Positions 9,018 to 18,068 of a stretch of DNA of 64,000 nt are shown piece by piece; position 1 is the first letter of the stretch, and each line of letters opens with the position of its first letter. The notes beneath the pieces were generated by a model. The model saw only the letters and a program-made list of their open reading frames with translations. It was not told the DNA's origin and ran no database searches. Origin of the DNA: Blastochloris viridis (GTDB taxonomy: Bacteria > Pseudomonadota > Alphaproteobacteria > Rhizobiales > Xanthobacteraceae); assembly GCF_001402875.1 (NCBI RefSeq), contig NZ_CP012946.1:1094001-1158000 (forward strand), read 5' to 3'. Both the position numbers and the translations under genes were made by a program.

Positions 9018-10267
9018 GGACGATTTCCGCGACCGAGCAGGCTGGCCATCTCGTCCTCGAGATTGTCGAATACGGTGCGGGCCTTGTCGTCCGGCGTGTC
9101 AGGCTGGGGGTCGATCGGCTTGACGTGCGGCATGTCCTCGGCCTTGGCGTCGGGGGCGAGGACGGTGTCGCTCGGCGGAACGGGCGGTGTGACGACCGGG
9201 GCGGCTGCGGGCTCATGCGCGGGCGGAACCGCCAGCTGGGGCACCGGGCGCGGCTCGGCCGCCGGTTCGGGACGGATCTCGAGGCGCGGCACCGGCGGCG
9301 GCGCCGGCTCCGGCTCGACGACGGGAGTTTCGCTCGGCCTCGTCAGGATGGTCTCGCGCCGCACCGCGAATTCCTCGGCGGGGGAGAGGCGGGGCCGCGG
9401 CCGGCTGGGCTCGCTGCGCGCCGGCTGCATCAGCCGCTCAAGCTCGGCGAATTCCGGCGTCGATGCCTGTGGCTCAGGCGTGGGGCGCGCGGCAGCCGCC
9501 GGGGCGCCGAGCGTGGGCTCGGCCGGCGGACGGGTCCCGGCCGGCTCCGGACGCGGCGCCGGCTTGAACGAGCGCAGCAGCGATTCGCGCGGGGCCGGCT
9601 CCGGCCGGCTCGGCGGCGGTGGCCGGATGCCCTCAGGCCGCGGCATGTCCGGGCGCTCGCGGCGCCCGGACATCTGCCCCAGGTCCGGACGGGTCTCCGT
9701 CCGGGTGTCCGGTCGCGGCTCGGGCCGTGAGGGCGAATCGCGAGTGACGGCGGGTTCCGGCGCCGGCTCGGCGGCCATGGTCGAGCGCACCTCGGCAAGC
9801 GCCTCGCGGGCGCCCGCCATGTCGCGCGCCATCGTATCGCGGGCGGTCGGCTCGCGGGCGGCCATCTCCCGGCCGACGTGATCGCGGGGACTTGGATCGC
9901 GGGCACTCGGGTCGCGGGGAATCGCCTCGCGGGCGACCGGCACGTCGCGCGGCGGTGCCTCGCGTGGCTGCGGTGCGGTGCGGACGATATTGGATTCGAC
10001 CACGATGTCGGTCGGCCCGCCGATCAGCAGCAGGTGCTCGACATTGTCGCGGCGGACCAGGACAAGCCGGCGGCGGCCGTCGACCGTGGCGTGATCCATC
10101 ACGCCCAGTCGCGGCATCCGGCCCCGGCCGCTGGAACTGCCGATGACACTGCCGCCGCCGAACCGGCGCACCAGCCACAACGTCCCGCCGAGCAGGCCGA
10201 GGACGAATGTCAACGCCACCAAATATTTCAGGACGGAGCCCAATTCGCCACCCAGGATTTCGGACAC
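9014..10267 (-). CDS. fliO: Flagellar biosynthetic protein FliO, long C-terminal tail
   Basis: FliO helps assemble the FliP ring of the export gate. In the 417-residue model a single transmembrane helix occupies residues 14-33 and is followed by the FliO core (RMPRLGVMDHATVDGRRRLVLVRRDNVEHLLLIGG). The remaining roughly 320 residues are disordered, rich in Pro, Arg, Glu and Ala, with RDP/ARD-type repeats. Typical FliO proteins are about 90-150 residues, so most of this protein is extension. I chose GTG at 10267 because GAGGAGGA stands 4 nt upstream. The open frame reaches 10306 without a comparable site. It overlaps fliP by 4 bp. Confidence 0.82.
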   Translation of the reverse strand: MSEILGGELGSVLKYLVALTFVLGLLGGTLWLVRRFGGGSVIGSSSGRGRMPRLGVMDHATVDGRRRLVLVRRDNVEHLLLIGGPTDIVVESNIVRTAPQPREAPPRDVPVAREAIPRDPSARDPSPRDHVGREMAAREPTARDTMARDMAGAREALAEVRSTMAAEPAPEPAVTRDSPSRPEPRPDTRTETRPDLGQMSGRRERPDMPRPEGIRPPPPSRPEPAPRESLLRSFKPAPRPEPAGTRPPAEPTLGAPAAAARPTPEPQASTPEFAELERLMQPARSEPSRPRPRLSPAEEFAVRRETILTRPSETPVVEPEPAPPPVPRLEIRPEPAAEPRPVPQLAVPPAHEPAAAPVVTPPVPPSDTVLAPDAKAEDMPHVKPIDPQPDTPDDKARTVFDNLEDEMASLLGRGNRP

Positions 10268-10582
10268 GGATTCCTCCTCGCGAACCAAGGCGCACGATAA
10301 TCGCAACCCAGGTTAAAACCTAGCGGTAGCAATTGCCTAGCGCATGCTTAAGCACTGGTAAATAAACGTGACCGTGGCAAGGCGAGCCGTGGCAAAGGCG
10401 CGGCGGTTGCCGCCCGTTTGCGTCCGGCGGCTGCCGCGGGCGGCCGCGTCGGCCAAAGTCGGGGCGTGATAAGTGACTGAATAAGAACGAAAAAATATCC
10501 GGGCGCAGGCGGGTGCGGCGGTCGGCGCCAGCGAACTCGCCGGGTCGTCGCCGGATGACACAATTGGCCACGTTTACCGTTA

Positions 10583-10598
10583 TTAACCCCAAATTAAC
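10583..10598 (+). promoter_or_regulatory. CtrA box upstream of flgB operon
   Basis: The sequence reads TTAA, seven bases (CCCCAAA), then TTAAC. This matches the alphaproteobacterial CtrA consensus TTAA-N7-TTAAC exactly. It lies about 62 bp before the flgB start, in the 392-bp fliO/flgB divergent gap. I see nothing else definite in that gap. Confidence 0.75.
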
Positions 10599-10659
10599 CA
10601 TGGCCCCGGCAGATTGTGCCCGGATCGGCGCGGTGTTGTGTCGGCTGAAGGGCAGATCG

Positions 10660-11070
10660 ATGATTCTCAATGACGTGCCACTGGTCGGGATGCTGAAGAC
10701 CCGCATGGGCTGGCTCGAGGACCGTCAGCGTGTGCTCGCGCAAAACGTCGCCAACGCCGACACTCCCGGGTTCCGCACCCGCGACATTGAGCCGCTCGAC
10801 TACCGGAAGGCGGTCAGCCAGCCGCCGCCGCAGAAGACGACGCTGGCGCTCACCAATCCCGAACACATCGCGGCGACCGCGAGCGGCGACAGCGACCGTT
10901 ACGGCCGGCCGCGCGTCAAGACCTCCGAGATCCGCCCGAGCGGGAATGCGGTGGTTCTCGAAGAAGAGATGATGAAGGTTGCGCAGAATCAAATCGATTA
11001 TCAGGCGGCAACCTCGCTCTATTCACGCAGTCTTGGCCTGATCAAGACTGCCCTTGGCAAGTCTCGGTGA
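10660..11070 (+). CDS. flgB: Flagellar basal-body rod protein FlgB
   Basis: A 136-residue proximal rod protein. Family features are an N-terminal amphipathic helix, QNVANADTPGFRTRDI at about residues 27-42, and a C-terminal helix (NQIDYQAATSLYSRSLGLIKTAL). The open frame extends to 10513, but the ATG at 10660 puts the conserved block at the usual distance and gives the family's length. It is first in the run flgB-flgC-fliE-fliQ-fliR-flhB and sits just behind a CtrA box, so it is probably cell-cycle controlled. flgC starts 11 bp downstream. Confidence 0.95.
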   Translation: MILNDVPLVGMLKTRMGWLEDRQRVLAQNVANADTPGFRTRDIEPLDYRKAVSQPPPQKTTLALTNPEHIAATASGDSDRYGRPRVKTSEIRPSGNAVVLEEEMMKVAQNQIDYQAATSLYSRSLGLIKTALGKSR

Positions 11071-11081
11071 GGGTGGGGATC

Positions 11082-11492
11082 ATGGATTTCGTCAAGTCGT
11101 TGAGCATCGCCGCGACGGGCCTGCGCGCCCAGGCCGGCCGCATGCGGGTTATCGCCGAGAACCTCGCCAACGCCAATTCGACCGCCTCATCGACCGGCGG
11201 CGATCCCTACCGCCGCAAGGTGCCGACGTTCGAGGCCAAGTTCGACCGCGAACTCGATGCCCAGACCGTCTCGCTCGGCCGCATCCAGCGCGATACCTCC
11301 GAGTTTCAGAACCGTTACGAGCCCGGTCACCCGGCGGCCGATGCGCGCGGCTATGTCCGTTATCCGAACGTCAATTCGCTGATCGAAGCCGCCGATTTGA
11401 AAGAAGCGCAGCGGAGCTACGAAGCGAACCTCAACGTGGTCACCGCAACCCGCCGGATGATCACGAAGACTCTCGATCTGTTGCGTACCTGA
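11082..11492 (+). CDS. flgC: Flagellar basal-body rod protein FlgC
   Basis: A 136-residue proximal rod protein beginning MDFVKSLSIAATGLRAQ, with the rod motif ENLANANSTAS and the C-terminal D0 helix (YEANLNVVTATRRMITKTLDLLR). I chose the ATG at 11082 over a GTG at 11067 because a GGGTGGGG ribosome site immediately precedes it and MDF is the usual FlgC N-terminus. It is second in the flgB operon. Confidence 0.95.
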   Translation: MDFVKSLSIAATGLRAQAGRMRVIAENLANANSTASSTGGDPYRRKVPTFEAKFDRELDAQTVSLGRIQRDTSEFQNRYEPGHPAADARGYVRYPNVNSLIEAADLKEAQRSYEANLNVVTATRRMITKTLDLLRT

Positions 11493-11554
11493 AAATAGTT
11501 ACACCGCGTTTCTGACGGCAAGTGCGTTGCGTATCGGCTATTGGAGCTTTGATC

Positions 11555-11890
11555 ATGTCTACCGCAAGTCTCGTCGCCAACGCTTATGCTGCCGCCGCCC
11601 GTGCAGCGAACTCAGGCGATTACACCCCCGCTCCCTTGCGTGATACCAAGGCAGGGTTCGACGATTCGTCCTCCGCCGGGTTCAGTGCCATGCTGGAGAA
11701 CACGCTGGCGAACACCATTGCCGCCGGTCGCGCCAGCGACCACAAGGCGCAGGCGTTGATCGCCGGCAAAGCGGACATCGTTGACGTTGTCACCGCAGTC
11801 GCGGAGACGGAGGTCGCCATCGAGTCGATGGTGTCGATCCGTGACAAGGTCATTCAGGCCTACCAGGAAATCATGCAGATGCCGATCTGA
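11555..11890 (+). CDS. fliE: Flagellar hook-basal body adaptor FliE
   Basis: FliE joins the MS-ring/export gate to the proximal rod. The 111-residue protein has the characteristic C-terminal helices (KADIVDVVTAVAETEVAIESMVSIRDKVIQAYQEIMQMPI). The ATG at 11555 has GGAG 8 nt upstream and gives the normal FliE length; an earlier in-frame ATG at 11522 has no better site. It sits between flgC and fliQ, the order usual in alphaproteobacteria. Confidence 0.93.
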   Translation: MSTASLVANAYAAAARAANSGDYTPAPLRDTKAGFDDSSSAGFSAMLENTLANTIAAGRASDHKAQALIAGKADIVDVVTAVAETEVAIESMVSIRDKVIQAYQEIMQMPI

Positions 11891-11936
11891 GCTGCGGCGC
11901 GGGCGGCATGAAAAGGCGGCGGGTCGAGGAAGCGAC

Positions 11937-12203
11937 ATGACCGGACAGGAAGTGCTCGACGTCGCCCGCGATGGCATTCTCACGCTGTTGTGGGTGGCTG
12001 GCCCGATGATGCTGGTCGGGCTTGCGGTTGGTGTGGCGATCTCGCTGCTGCAAGCCCTGACCCAGATTCAGGAGCAGACGCTGGTGTTCGTGCCGAAGAT
12101 CATCGCCATGTTCGTCGTCATGCTGATTGCGCTGCCGTTCATGGGCGATGTGATGTCTGGCCATATGACGCGGGTCGCGGCCCACATCATCACCGGGCAC
12201 TGA
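11937..12203 (+). CDS. fliQ: Flagellar export protein FliQ
   Basis: An 88-residue protein with two transmembrane helices (about 17-37 and 52-72), part of the FliPQR export channel. Conserved blocks include GPMMLVGLAVGVAISLLQALTQIQEQTLVFVPKI. The ATG at 11937 follows a GAGGAA ribosome site and gives the normal length. It is 46 bp after fliE and 57 bp before fliR, within the flgB operon. Confidence 0.95.
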   Translation: MTGQEVLDVARDGILTLLWVAGPMMLVGLAVGVAISLLQALTQIQEQTLVFVPKIIAMFVVMLIALPFMGDVMSGHMTRVAAHIITGH

Positions 12204-12260
12204 CGGAGCACGGTGGATGGCGCCGTCCGGCGACCGCAAAGGAAGCCTCGGCGCGCGGCC

Positions 12261-13028
12261 ATGACCATCAATGTCTCGTTCCTGCCGGTTGCGGCAACGG
12301 TGTTCCTGCTGATGTTCGCCAGGATGGGAACCCTGGTGATGCTGATGCCGGGGTTTGGCGAGCGCAACGTGCCGGTGCGGGTTCGCCTGACCATCGCGTT
12401 GCTGCTGACGCTGGTGATGTTTCCGCTGCACCGGAACGCCTACCAGGTCGACATGTCCAGCTTCGCCCCGCTGCTGGTGCTGCTGTTTGGGGAGTTCGCG
12501 GTCGGCTTCGTCATGGGGCTTGCGGCGCGCATCGCGCTGACGGTGGCGCAGACCGCCGGCACGGTGATCGCCGCCCAGCTCGGGCTCGGTTTCGTCACCA
12601 CGGTCGACCCGACCCAGGACCAGCAGGGCGCGCTGCTCGGCTCGTTCCTGTCGCTGCTCGGCGTTACGCTGGTGTTCGCGACCGACTTGCACCACGTTGC
12701 GATCGCCGCGTTGGCGAACAGCTACAACGCGTTTGCGCCGGGGCTGATTCCGTCGACAAGCGATGCGCTGCAATTGTCGGTGAAGATCGTCTCGGACGCG
12801 TTCCGGATCGGCGTGCAACTGTCCGCGCCGTATCTTTTGTTCGGCATGGTGTTCAACGTCGGGCTTGGCCTGCTGGCGCGGCTGATGCCGCAGATGCAGG
12901 TCTATTTCCTGGCGATGCCGCTCTCGATCTTCGCGGGGTTCGTCATCCTGCTGGCGCTGCTGGGGGCGATGATGGGCGTCTATCTCGACTTCATCGGCGG
13001 CGTGCTCGGCATGCTCGCCGGGCGTTAG
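12261..13028 (+). CDS. fliR: Flagellar export protein FliR
   Basis: A 255-residue, roughly six-helix membrane protein of the FliPQR channel. It has the FliR blocks (RMGTLVMLMPGFGERNVPVRVRL near the N-terminus, AAQLGLGFVTTVDPTQDQQ in the middle). I chose the ATG at 12261, since MTINVSFLP is the usual N-terminus and the upstream frame (from 12213) is Arg-rich and non-conserved. It precedes flhB, as in most flagellar export operons. Confidence 0.94.
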   Translation: MTINVSFLPVAATVFLLMFARMGTLVMLMPGFGERNVPVRVRLTIALLLTLVMFPLHRNAYQVDMSSFAPLLVLLFGEFAVGFVMGLAARIALTVAQTAGTVIAAQLGLGFVTTVDPTQDQQGALLGSFLSLLGVTLVFATDLHHVAIAALANSYNAFAPGLIPSTSDALQLSVKIVSDAFRIGVQLSAPYLLFGMVFNVGLGLLARLMPQMQVYFLAMPLSIFAGFVILLALLGAMMGVYLDFIGGVLGMLAGR

Positions 13029-13127
13029 CACCGGCGCGGCGCCGAGGGTGCCGCACCGGCATGACGACAATCTGTGGAGCTGCGATCCGGCGCTGACGGA
13101 TCCGGCACGGTTCGAACGGAGGCCGCC

Positions 13128-14201
13128 ATGGCCGAGGGCGACGACGACACCGAACGCACCGAAGACCCAACCCCAAAGCGACTGGAAGATGCCATCAAGC
13201 GCGGCGACGTCGCCCGCAGCCAGGAGGTCAACACCTGGTTCGTGCTCAGCGGCGGCGCGCTGATGCTGATGATCTTCAGCTCGAGCATCGCCGGCGGCCT
13301 TACCACCAGCTTTCGCGGCATTCTGTCCAACGCCCACGCCATTCCCGCCGACGGTGGCGGGCTGACCCATTTCGTCTACAAGATGGCGCTCGAGACGGTT
13401 GGCGCGGTCGGCCTGCCGCTGCTGCTGATGGCGCTGGCCGGCGTCGCGGCCAGTATGCTCCAGCACCGGCTGCTGTGGACGGTCGACCCGATCACGCCGA
13501 AGCTGTCCAAGATTTCGCCGATCAATGGCCTGAAGCGCCTGTTCGGCAAGGAGGCGCTGGTTCAGTTCGTCAAGGGGCTGGCCAAGATCGGCATTGTCGG
13601 CAGCGTGCTCTACGCCATCCTGTGGCCGCAGCGCGAACGGTTGGCGCTGGTGCTGGCCTCGGACGCCGCCACCCTGCTCGAACTGGCGCTGTCGCTGTCG
13701 CTGAAGCTGTTCATCGGCGTCATCGCGGTGATGACGGTGGTCGCGGTACTCGACTACATGTACCAATGGATGACGTGGCACCAGAAGCTGCGCATGAGCT
13801 TCCGCGAGGTGCGAGAGGAGTTCAAGCAGAGCGAAGGCGACCCCCACGTCAAGGCGCGCATCCGGTCGATTCGGCAGAGCCGGATGAAGAAGCGCATGAT
13901 GGCCCAGGTGCCGAAGGCGTCGGTGGTGATCACCAACCCGACGCACTTTGCGGTGGCGCTGCAGTACGAGCGCGGCATGCGGGCGCCGATCTGCCTCGCC
14001 AAGGGCGTCGACGCGCTGGCGCTGAAGATCAGGGAGGTCGCGGCGCAGCACGATATTCCGGTGATCGAGAACCCGCCCTTGGCCCGCGCCCTGCACGCCA
14101 GCGTCGAACTCGACGCCGAGATCGCGCCCGAGCATTACAAGGCGGTGGCGGAAGTGATCGGCTACGTGCTCGGTATCCGTCGCCACCTGCGGCCGTCGTG
14201 A
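13128..14201 (+). CDS. flhB: Flagellar export switch protein FlhB
   Basis: FlhB switches the export apparatus from rod/hook to filament substrates. The 357-residue protein starts with the family block (EDPTPKRLEDAIKRGDVARSQE), has four transmembrane helices at about residues 30-210 and a cytoplasmic C-terminal domain. The autocleavage motif NPTH is intact with the scissile Asn270-Pro271 pair. The ATG at 13128 follows an ACGGAGG ribosome site. It is the last flagellar gene of this run; cckA follows after about 260 bp. Confidence 0.96.
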   Translation: MAEGDDDTERTEDPTPKRLEDAIKRGDVARSQEVNTWFVLSGGALMLMIFSSSIAGGLTTSFRGILSNAHAIPADGGGLTHFVYKMALETVGAVGLPLLLMALAGVAASMLQHRLLWTVDPITPKLSKISPINGLKRLFGKEALVQFVKGLAKIGIVGSVLYAILWPQRERLALVLASDAATLLELALSLSLKLFIGVIAVMTVVAVLDYMYQWMTWHQKLRMSFREVREEFKQSEGDPHVKARIRSIRQSRMKKRMMAQVPKASVVITNPTHFAVALQYERGMRAPICLAKGVDALALKIREVAAQHDIPVIENPPLARALHASVELDAEIAPEHYKAVAEVIGYVLGIRRHLRPS

Positions 14202-14465
14202 GCCGGCATCGATCGGGTGGATTCCACCCGGACGAATTGTGCGGTAGAGCACAAGTGGGGGCGCCATGCCGCCCGGCGGGCTGCGTCGCGGGGTGGGGCT
14301 TGGTGTCCCGGCCGCGGCGTTCGACCGGACGGCTGGGGCCTGTTGGCCGTGGACGGCGTTCAGGTTCCGCCGGCGTGTGCGCGTTCCAGGGTATTGTGTT
14401 GCGGGATGGGGCGGCCGCGCCGGTCGGTCGGCCCGCTCTCGCTGACAGGTCGGAGGGGTCCCGTC

Positions 14466-16988
14466 GTGACCATCGGGGACGAGAAGAGCGGCGACGTGCT
14501 GGAGCCGATCGACCGCAGCGACGCTGCCGGGTCCATCGGCCTCGTCGTCGTGATCGCGCTGACCATGGTCGCGGCGGTGGTGTCGTTTCTGTTCATCGGC
14601 CGACAGGACGCCGAGCCGTGGGTGATCGGGCTTTTGGCCCTGCTGGCGGTAATGGGCGTGTTCGCGCTGTTCGCGGTGGCGGCGGGGATTTTGCAGTTCG
14701 GCGGCCGCGCCGGCCGGTTCGACCTGACCAAGGCGCTGGCCGACGGCTCGGCCGAAGGCACCGTGGTGGTCGACCCGCTGGGCCGGGTGCTCTACGCCAA
14801 CGCCGCCTATCTTGAACTGGCCGGGGCGACCTCCGCGGACGACGTGGTGCCGGTCGAGCGGCTCTATACCTCCGAGCCGGACGTGGCGGAGGTGATCTAT
14901 CGCCTCGCCCAGGCGGCGCGGAGCGGGCGGGGGGCGATGGAGGAGGTGCGGGTCGCCGGCCGCTCGGGCGAGACGGCGCGCTGGCTGCGCCTGAAGGTGC
15001 GCCCGGCCGGGACCGGCGGCCGCCTCGCCAAGGCGGTGGCCTGGACCGTCGCCGACATCACCCGCGAGCGCATCCGCCAGGAGGACGCCTACGTCCAGCT
15101 TCAGCAGGTGATCGACTATCTCGACCACGGCCCGGCCGGCTTCTTCTCGGCCGAACCGGACGGCAGCCTGGTCTACATCAACGCCACCTTGGCCGAGTGG
15201 CTGGGCTACGAGTTCGCCGAGGTTGCCGCCGGCGGGCTCAAGCTGTCGGACATCCTGCCCGGCCCGGCGGTGGCGCTGCTGGCGCCGCAGCCCGGCAGTG
15301 CCGGCGAGGTCAAGACCGAGGTGATCGACATCGACCTCAAGCGGCGCGGCGGCGAGCCGCTGCCGGTGCGGCTCTACCATAAGGTGGCGGTGGCGCCGGA
15401 CGGCACCGCGGGCGCCTCGCGCACGCTGGTGATGGACCGCTCGCGCAGCCGCGCCGGTGCCGATCTGGCGCGGGCGGCCGAGGTCAGGTTCGCCCGCTTC
15501 TTCAACTCGACGCCGATGGCGATTGCCACCGTCGACCGGGTCGGCAAGATCGCCCGGGTCAACGCGCTGTTCGCCCGGCTGTTCGGCGGCCCGGTTGAGG
15601 TGCGGCCGGGCGGCGAGACCCGTTCGGTGCTGACCGGAATCGCCGAGGCCGACCGCCCGGTGCTGGAGGCGGCGATCCGGGCCGCTGCCGACGGCAAGGG
15701 CGATATTGCGCCGGTCGATGCCGCCATGCCCGGCGGCCGCGCGGTGCGGTTCTACGTGGTGCCGGTGGAAGAAGACGAGCGCGACCAGGAAGCGGCGATC
15801 GTCTACGCCATCGAGACCACCCAGCAGCGCGCCCTCGAAACCCAGGTGGCGCAGTCGCAGAAGATGACCGCGATCGGCCAGTTGGCCGGCGGCGTCGCCC
15901 ACGATTTCAACAACGTCCTGACCGCGATCATCGGCCACGCCGACTTTCTGCTGGAGACCCACCGGCAGACCGATCCGTCGTTCCAGGACATCATGCAGAT
16001 CAAGCACAACGCCAACCGCGCCGCCGGCCTGGTGCGCCAGTTGCTCGCGTTCTCGCGGCGGCAGACGCTGCGCCCGCAGGTGATCCAGCTCGGCGATGCC
16101 ATGAGCGACGTGACCATGCTGCTGCGCCGCCTGCTCGGCGAGGCGGTCAGCCTTGACATCAAGCACGGCCGCGACCTGTGGCCAGTCTATATCGACGTCA
16201 ACCAGTTCGAGCAGGTCGTCGTCAATCTGTCGGTCAACGCCCGCGACGCCATGGCGCACGGCGGCAAGCTCATCATCCGCACCGCCAACGTCAATGCCGC
16301 CGAGACCGAGGCGTTCGGCGAGGCCCAACTGCCGGCGGCCGACTTCGTGCTGGTCGAGGTGACAGACACTGGCACCGGCATGGCGCCGGAGATCATCGAC
16401 AAGATCTTCGACCCGTTCTTCACCACCAAGGAGGTCGGCAAGGGCACCGGGCTCGGGCTGTCCACGGTCTATGGCATCGTCAAGCAGACCGGTGGCTACG
16501 TGTTCTGCGATTCCAAGATCGGGGTCGGGACCACCTTCCGGATCTTCCTGCCCCGCCACATCGCGGTCGAGCCGGTGGTGGTGGAGGAGCCCGCCCAGGC
16601 CAAGCCGGCCGACCTCACCGGTCGCGGCACCATTTTGCTGGTCGAGGACGAGGATTCGGTGCGGGCGTTCGGCTCGCGGGCGCTGACCTCGCGCGGCTAT
16701 ACCGTGCTGCAGGCCGCTTCCGGCGTCGAGGCGCTGGAGCTGTTCGGCAGCCACGACGGCAAGATCGAGCTGGTGGTGTCAGACGTGGTGATGCCGGAGA
16801 TGGATGGGCCGACCCTCTTGCGCGAACTGCGCCAGCGCCGGCCGGATCTGAAGGTGATCTTCGTCTCCGGCTATGCCGAGGAAGCCTTCCGCAAGAACCT
16901 GCCGGACGGCGAGCAATTCGCCTTCCTGCCCAAGCCCTTCACCCTGAAGCAACTGGTCGAGGCGGTGAAGGACACCATTGCGGCGTGA
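14466..16988 (+). CDS. cckA: Hybrid sensor histidine kinase CckA
   Basis: CckA is the cell-cycle kinase that feeds phosphate through ChpT to CtrA. The 840-residue model has two transmembrane helices (about 24-45 and 53-77), PAS-like sensor domains (about 85-450), an H-box with the phospho-accepting His479 ([17 protein letters not shown]), a HATPase domain ([13 protein letters not shown], then [13 protein letters not shown]) and a C-terminal receiver with Asp773 ([12 protein letters not shown]). GTG at 14466 is preceded by GGAGGGG at 14452-14458; the frame upstream to 14217 lacks conserved character. It sits just after the flagellar genes that CtrA is expected to control. Confidence 0.92.
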   Translation: MTIGDEKSGDVLEPIDRSDAAGSIGLVVVIALTMVAAVVSFLFIGRQDAEPWVIGLLALLAVMGVFALFAVAAGILQFGGRAGRFDLTKALADGSAEGTVVVDPLGRVLYANAAYLELAGATSADDVVPVERLYTSEPDVAEVIYRLAQAARSGRGAMEEVRVAGRSGETARWLRLKVRPAGTGGRLAKAVAWTVADITRERIRQEDAYVQLQQVIDYLDHGPAGFFSAEPDGSLVYINATLAEWLGYEFAEVAAGGLKLSDILPGPAVALLAPQPGSAGEVKTEVIDIDLKRRGGEPLPVRLYHKVAVAPDGTAGASRTLVMDRSRSRAGADLARAAEVRFARFFNSTPMAIATVDRVGKIARVNALFARLFGGPVEVRPGGETRSVLTGIAEADRPVLEAAIRAAADGKGDIAPVDAAMPGGRAVRFYVVPVEEDERDQEAAIVYAIETTQQRALETQVAQSQKMTAIGQLAGGVAHDFNNVLTAIIGHADFLLETHRQTDPSFQDIMQIKHNANRAAGLVRQLLAFSRRQTLRPQVIQLGDAMSDVTMLLRRLLGEAVSLDIKHGRDLWPVYIDVNQFEQVVVNLSVNARDAMAHGGKLIIRTANVNAAETEAFGEAQLPAADFVLVEVTDTGTGMAPEIIDKIFDPFFTTKEVGKGTGLGLSTVYGIVKQTGGYVFCDSKIGVGTTFRIFLPRHIAVEPVVVEEPAQAKPADLTGRGTILLVEDEDSVRAFGSRALTSRGYTVLQAASGVEALELFGSHDGKIELVVSDVVMPEMDGPTLLRELRQRRPDLKVIFVSGYAEEAFRKNLPDGEQFAFLPKPFTLKQLVEAVKDTIAA

Positions 16989-17233
16989 GGCCGGCGTCCG
17001 TCGCGCGGTCCGCGGTTGATGCCGGCCGGTGGCAGCCGGCGGCGGCGCTGGTTTTATGGAGTTTCCGGGCGATCGGGCGTGACGAACCGGAGGGAGCGTT
17101 CACGCTTTTGATGCATCAGCGACCTGGCACGCGACCAAAGACGCACGTGCCTTCCTAATAGTTTCGTTTAGGATCGCTTTGCCTTTGCGGTCAAAGAACC
17201 GCGATCAAAAATGAAACTCATGGGAGTCACGCG

Positions 17234-17683
17234 ATGAAATCGGGTCGTTTCGCCATTGCCACCGCTTTTGCGCTCGGGCTCGCTTTTGCGACGCCGTCGT
17301 TCGCCGCCGATTTCGGCACCGCCGCCGAGGCCAAGGCCATGCTGGAGAAGGCGGTCGCCGCGCTGAAGGCCGACAAGGCGGCCGCCCTGGCCCAGTTCAC
17401 CAAGGGCGAGGGCGGCTTCAAGGACCGCGACCTCTACCCGTTCTGCGGCGGCCCGGATGGCAACTTCACCGCGCATCCGACCCTCACCGGCAAGAGCCTG
17501 AAGGATCTCAAGGACAAGAACGGCAAGGCGCTCGGCGCCGAAATCTACGCCACCGCTGCGGACGGCAAGATCGGCGAAGTCGACTATATGTGGCCGCGGC
17601 CGGGCACCGACACCCCGGTGCAAAAGGTTTCCTACGTCACCAAGGTCGGCGACCAGACCTGTGCCGTTGGTTATTACAAGTAA
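17234..17683 (+). CDS. Periplasmic single-Cache-domain protein
   Basis: A 149-residue exported protein: signal peptide at residues 1-24 (FAIATAFALGLAFATPSFAA), then one small Cache-type ligand-binding domain (KAMLEKAVAALK..., RDLYPFCGGPDGNFTAHPTLTGKSLKDLKDKNGKALG, VDYMWPRPGTDTPVQKVSYVTKVG). Free-standing proteins of this type are common in Proteobacteria and are thought to bind small organic ligands; the ligand here is unknown. Two cysteines (in PFCGG and QTCAV) could form a disulphide. It stands alone between cckA and recA with its own terminator. Confidence 0.82.
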   Translation: MKSGRFAIATAFALGLAFATPSFAADFGTAAEAKAMLEKAVAALKADKAAALAQFTKGEGGFKDRDLYPFCGGPDGNFTAHPTLTGKSLKDLKDKNGKALGAEIYATAADGKIGEVDYMWPRPGTDTPVQKVSYVTKVGDQTCAVGYYK

Positions 17684-17759
17684 CAACGAGGGTCGGCCGG
17701 CGGACAGTCGCCGATATTCGTGACATCCCGGCGCGTTGGTTCAAGTTGAATGGTGAGAC

Positions 17760-17793
17760 AACGGCCCGGTGCCTCGGCGCCGGGCCGTTTTGT
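17760..17793 (+). terminator. Rho-independent terminator after Cache gene
   Basis: A 10-bp perfect stem AACGGCCCGG/CCGGGCCGTT with a 10-nt loop, followed by TTG then TT. It lies about 75 bp after the Cache gene stop and upstream of the recA promoter. Confidence 0.8.
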
Positions 17794-17950
17794 TCGGTAT
17801 GCCGTCTGCGGCGCGCCTGGCGTTGCGCCTCGCCGTCATTTGCCTCGACAGCGAGGTCGATTCGCCGCGTCCGGCGGATTCCTGGATTGTTCTTCACAAA
17901 CCGGCCGGCGACGCAGCCATAAGTCGCAAATAAATACGCTCAAGAGGTTT

Positions 17951-17965
17951 GTTCTCTTCTTGTTC
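17951..17965 (+). promoter_or_regulatory. LexA/SOS box of recA (GTTC-N7-GTTC)
   Basis: GTTC at 17951-17954 and GTTC at 17962-17965 are separated by exactly seven bases, the alphaproteobacterial LexA recognition pattern. The second half also forms TGTTC-cttc-GAACA. The site is 104 bp upstream of the recA start, so recA is very probably LexA-repressed. Confidence 0.85.
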
Positions 17966-18068
17966 CTTCGAACAAATCGTGTACATTGAGCGCTGCCGCC
18001 ATCGACAGGCAGCGTGCGGCAAGCAGGTTCTGGACGGCGCGCGGGCGCATGCCATAAGGGGACGAACG

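Noticed and set aside
11871..16754. Very long minus-strand open frame (1627 codons) opposite fliQ-fliR-flhB-cckA
   Set aside because: It is antisense to genes with clear families, is rich in His/Arg/Gly/Gln as expected from the complement of GC-rich third positions, and has no recognisable domain. Similar shadows lie opposite fliM, the TPR gene and lon.
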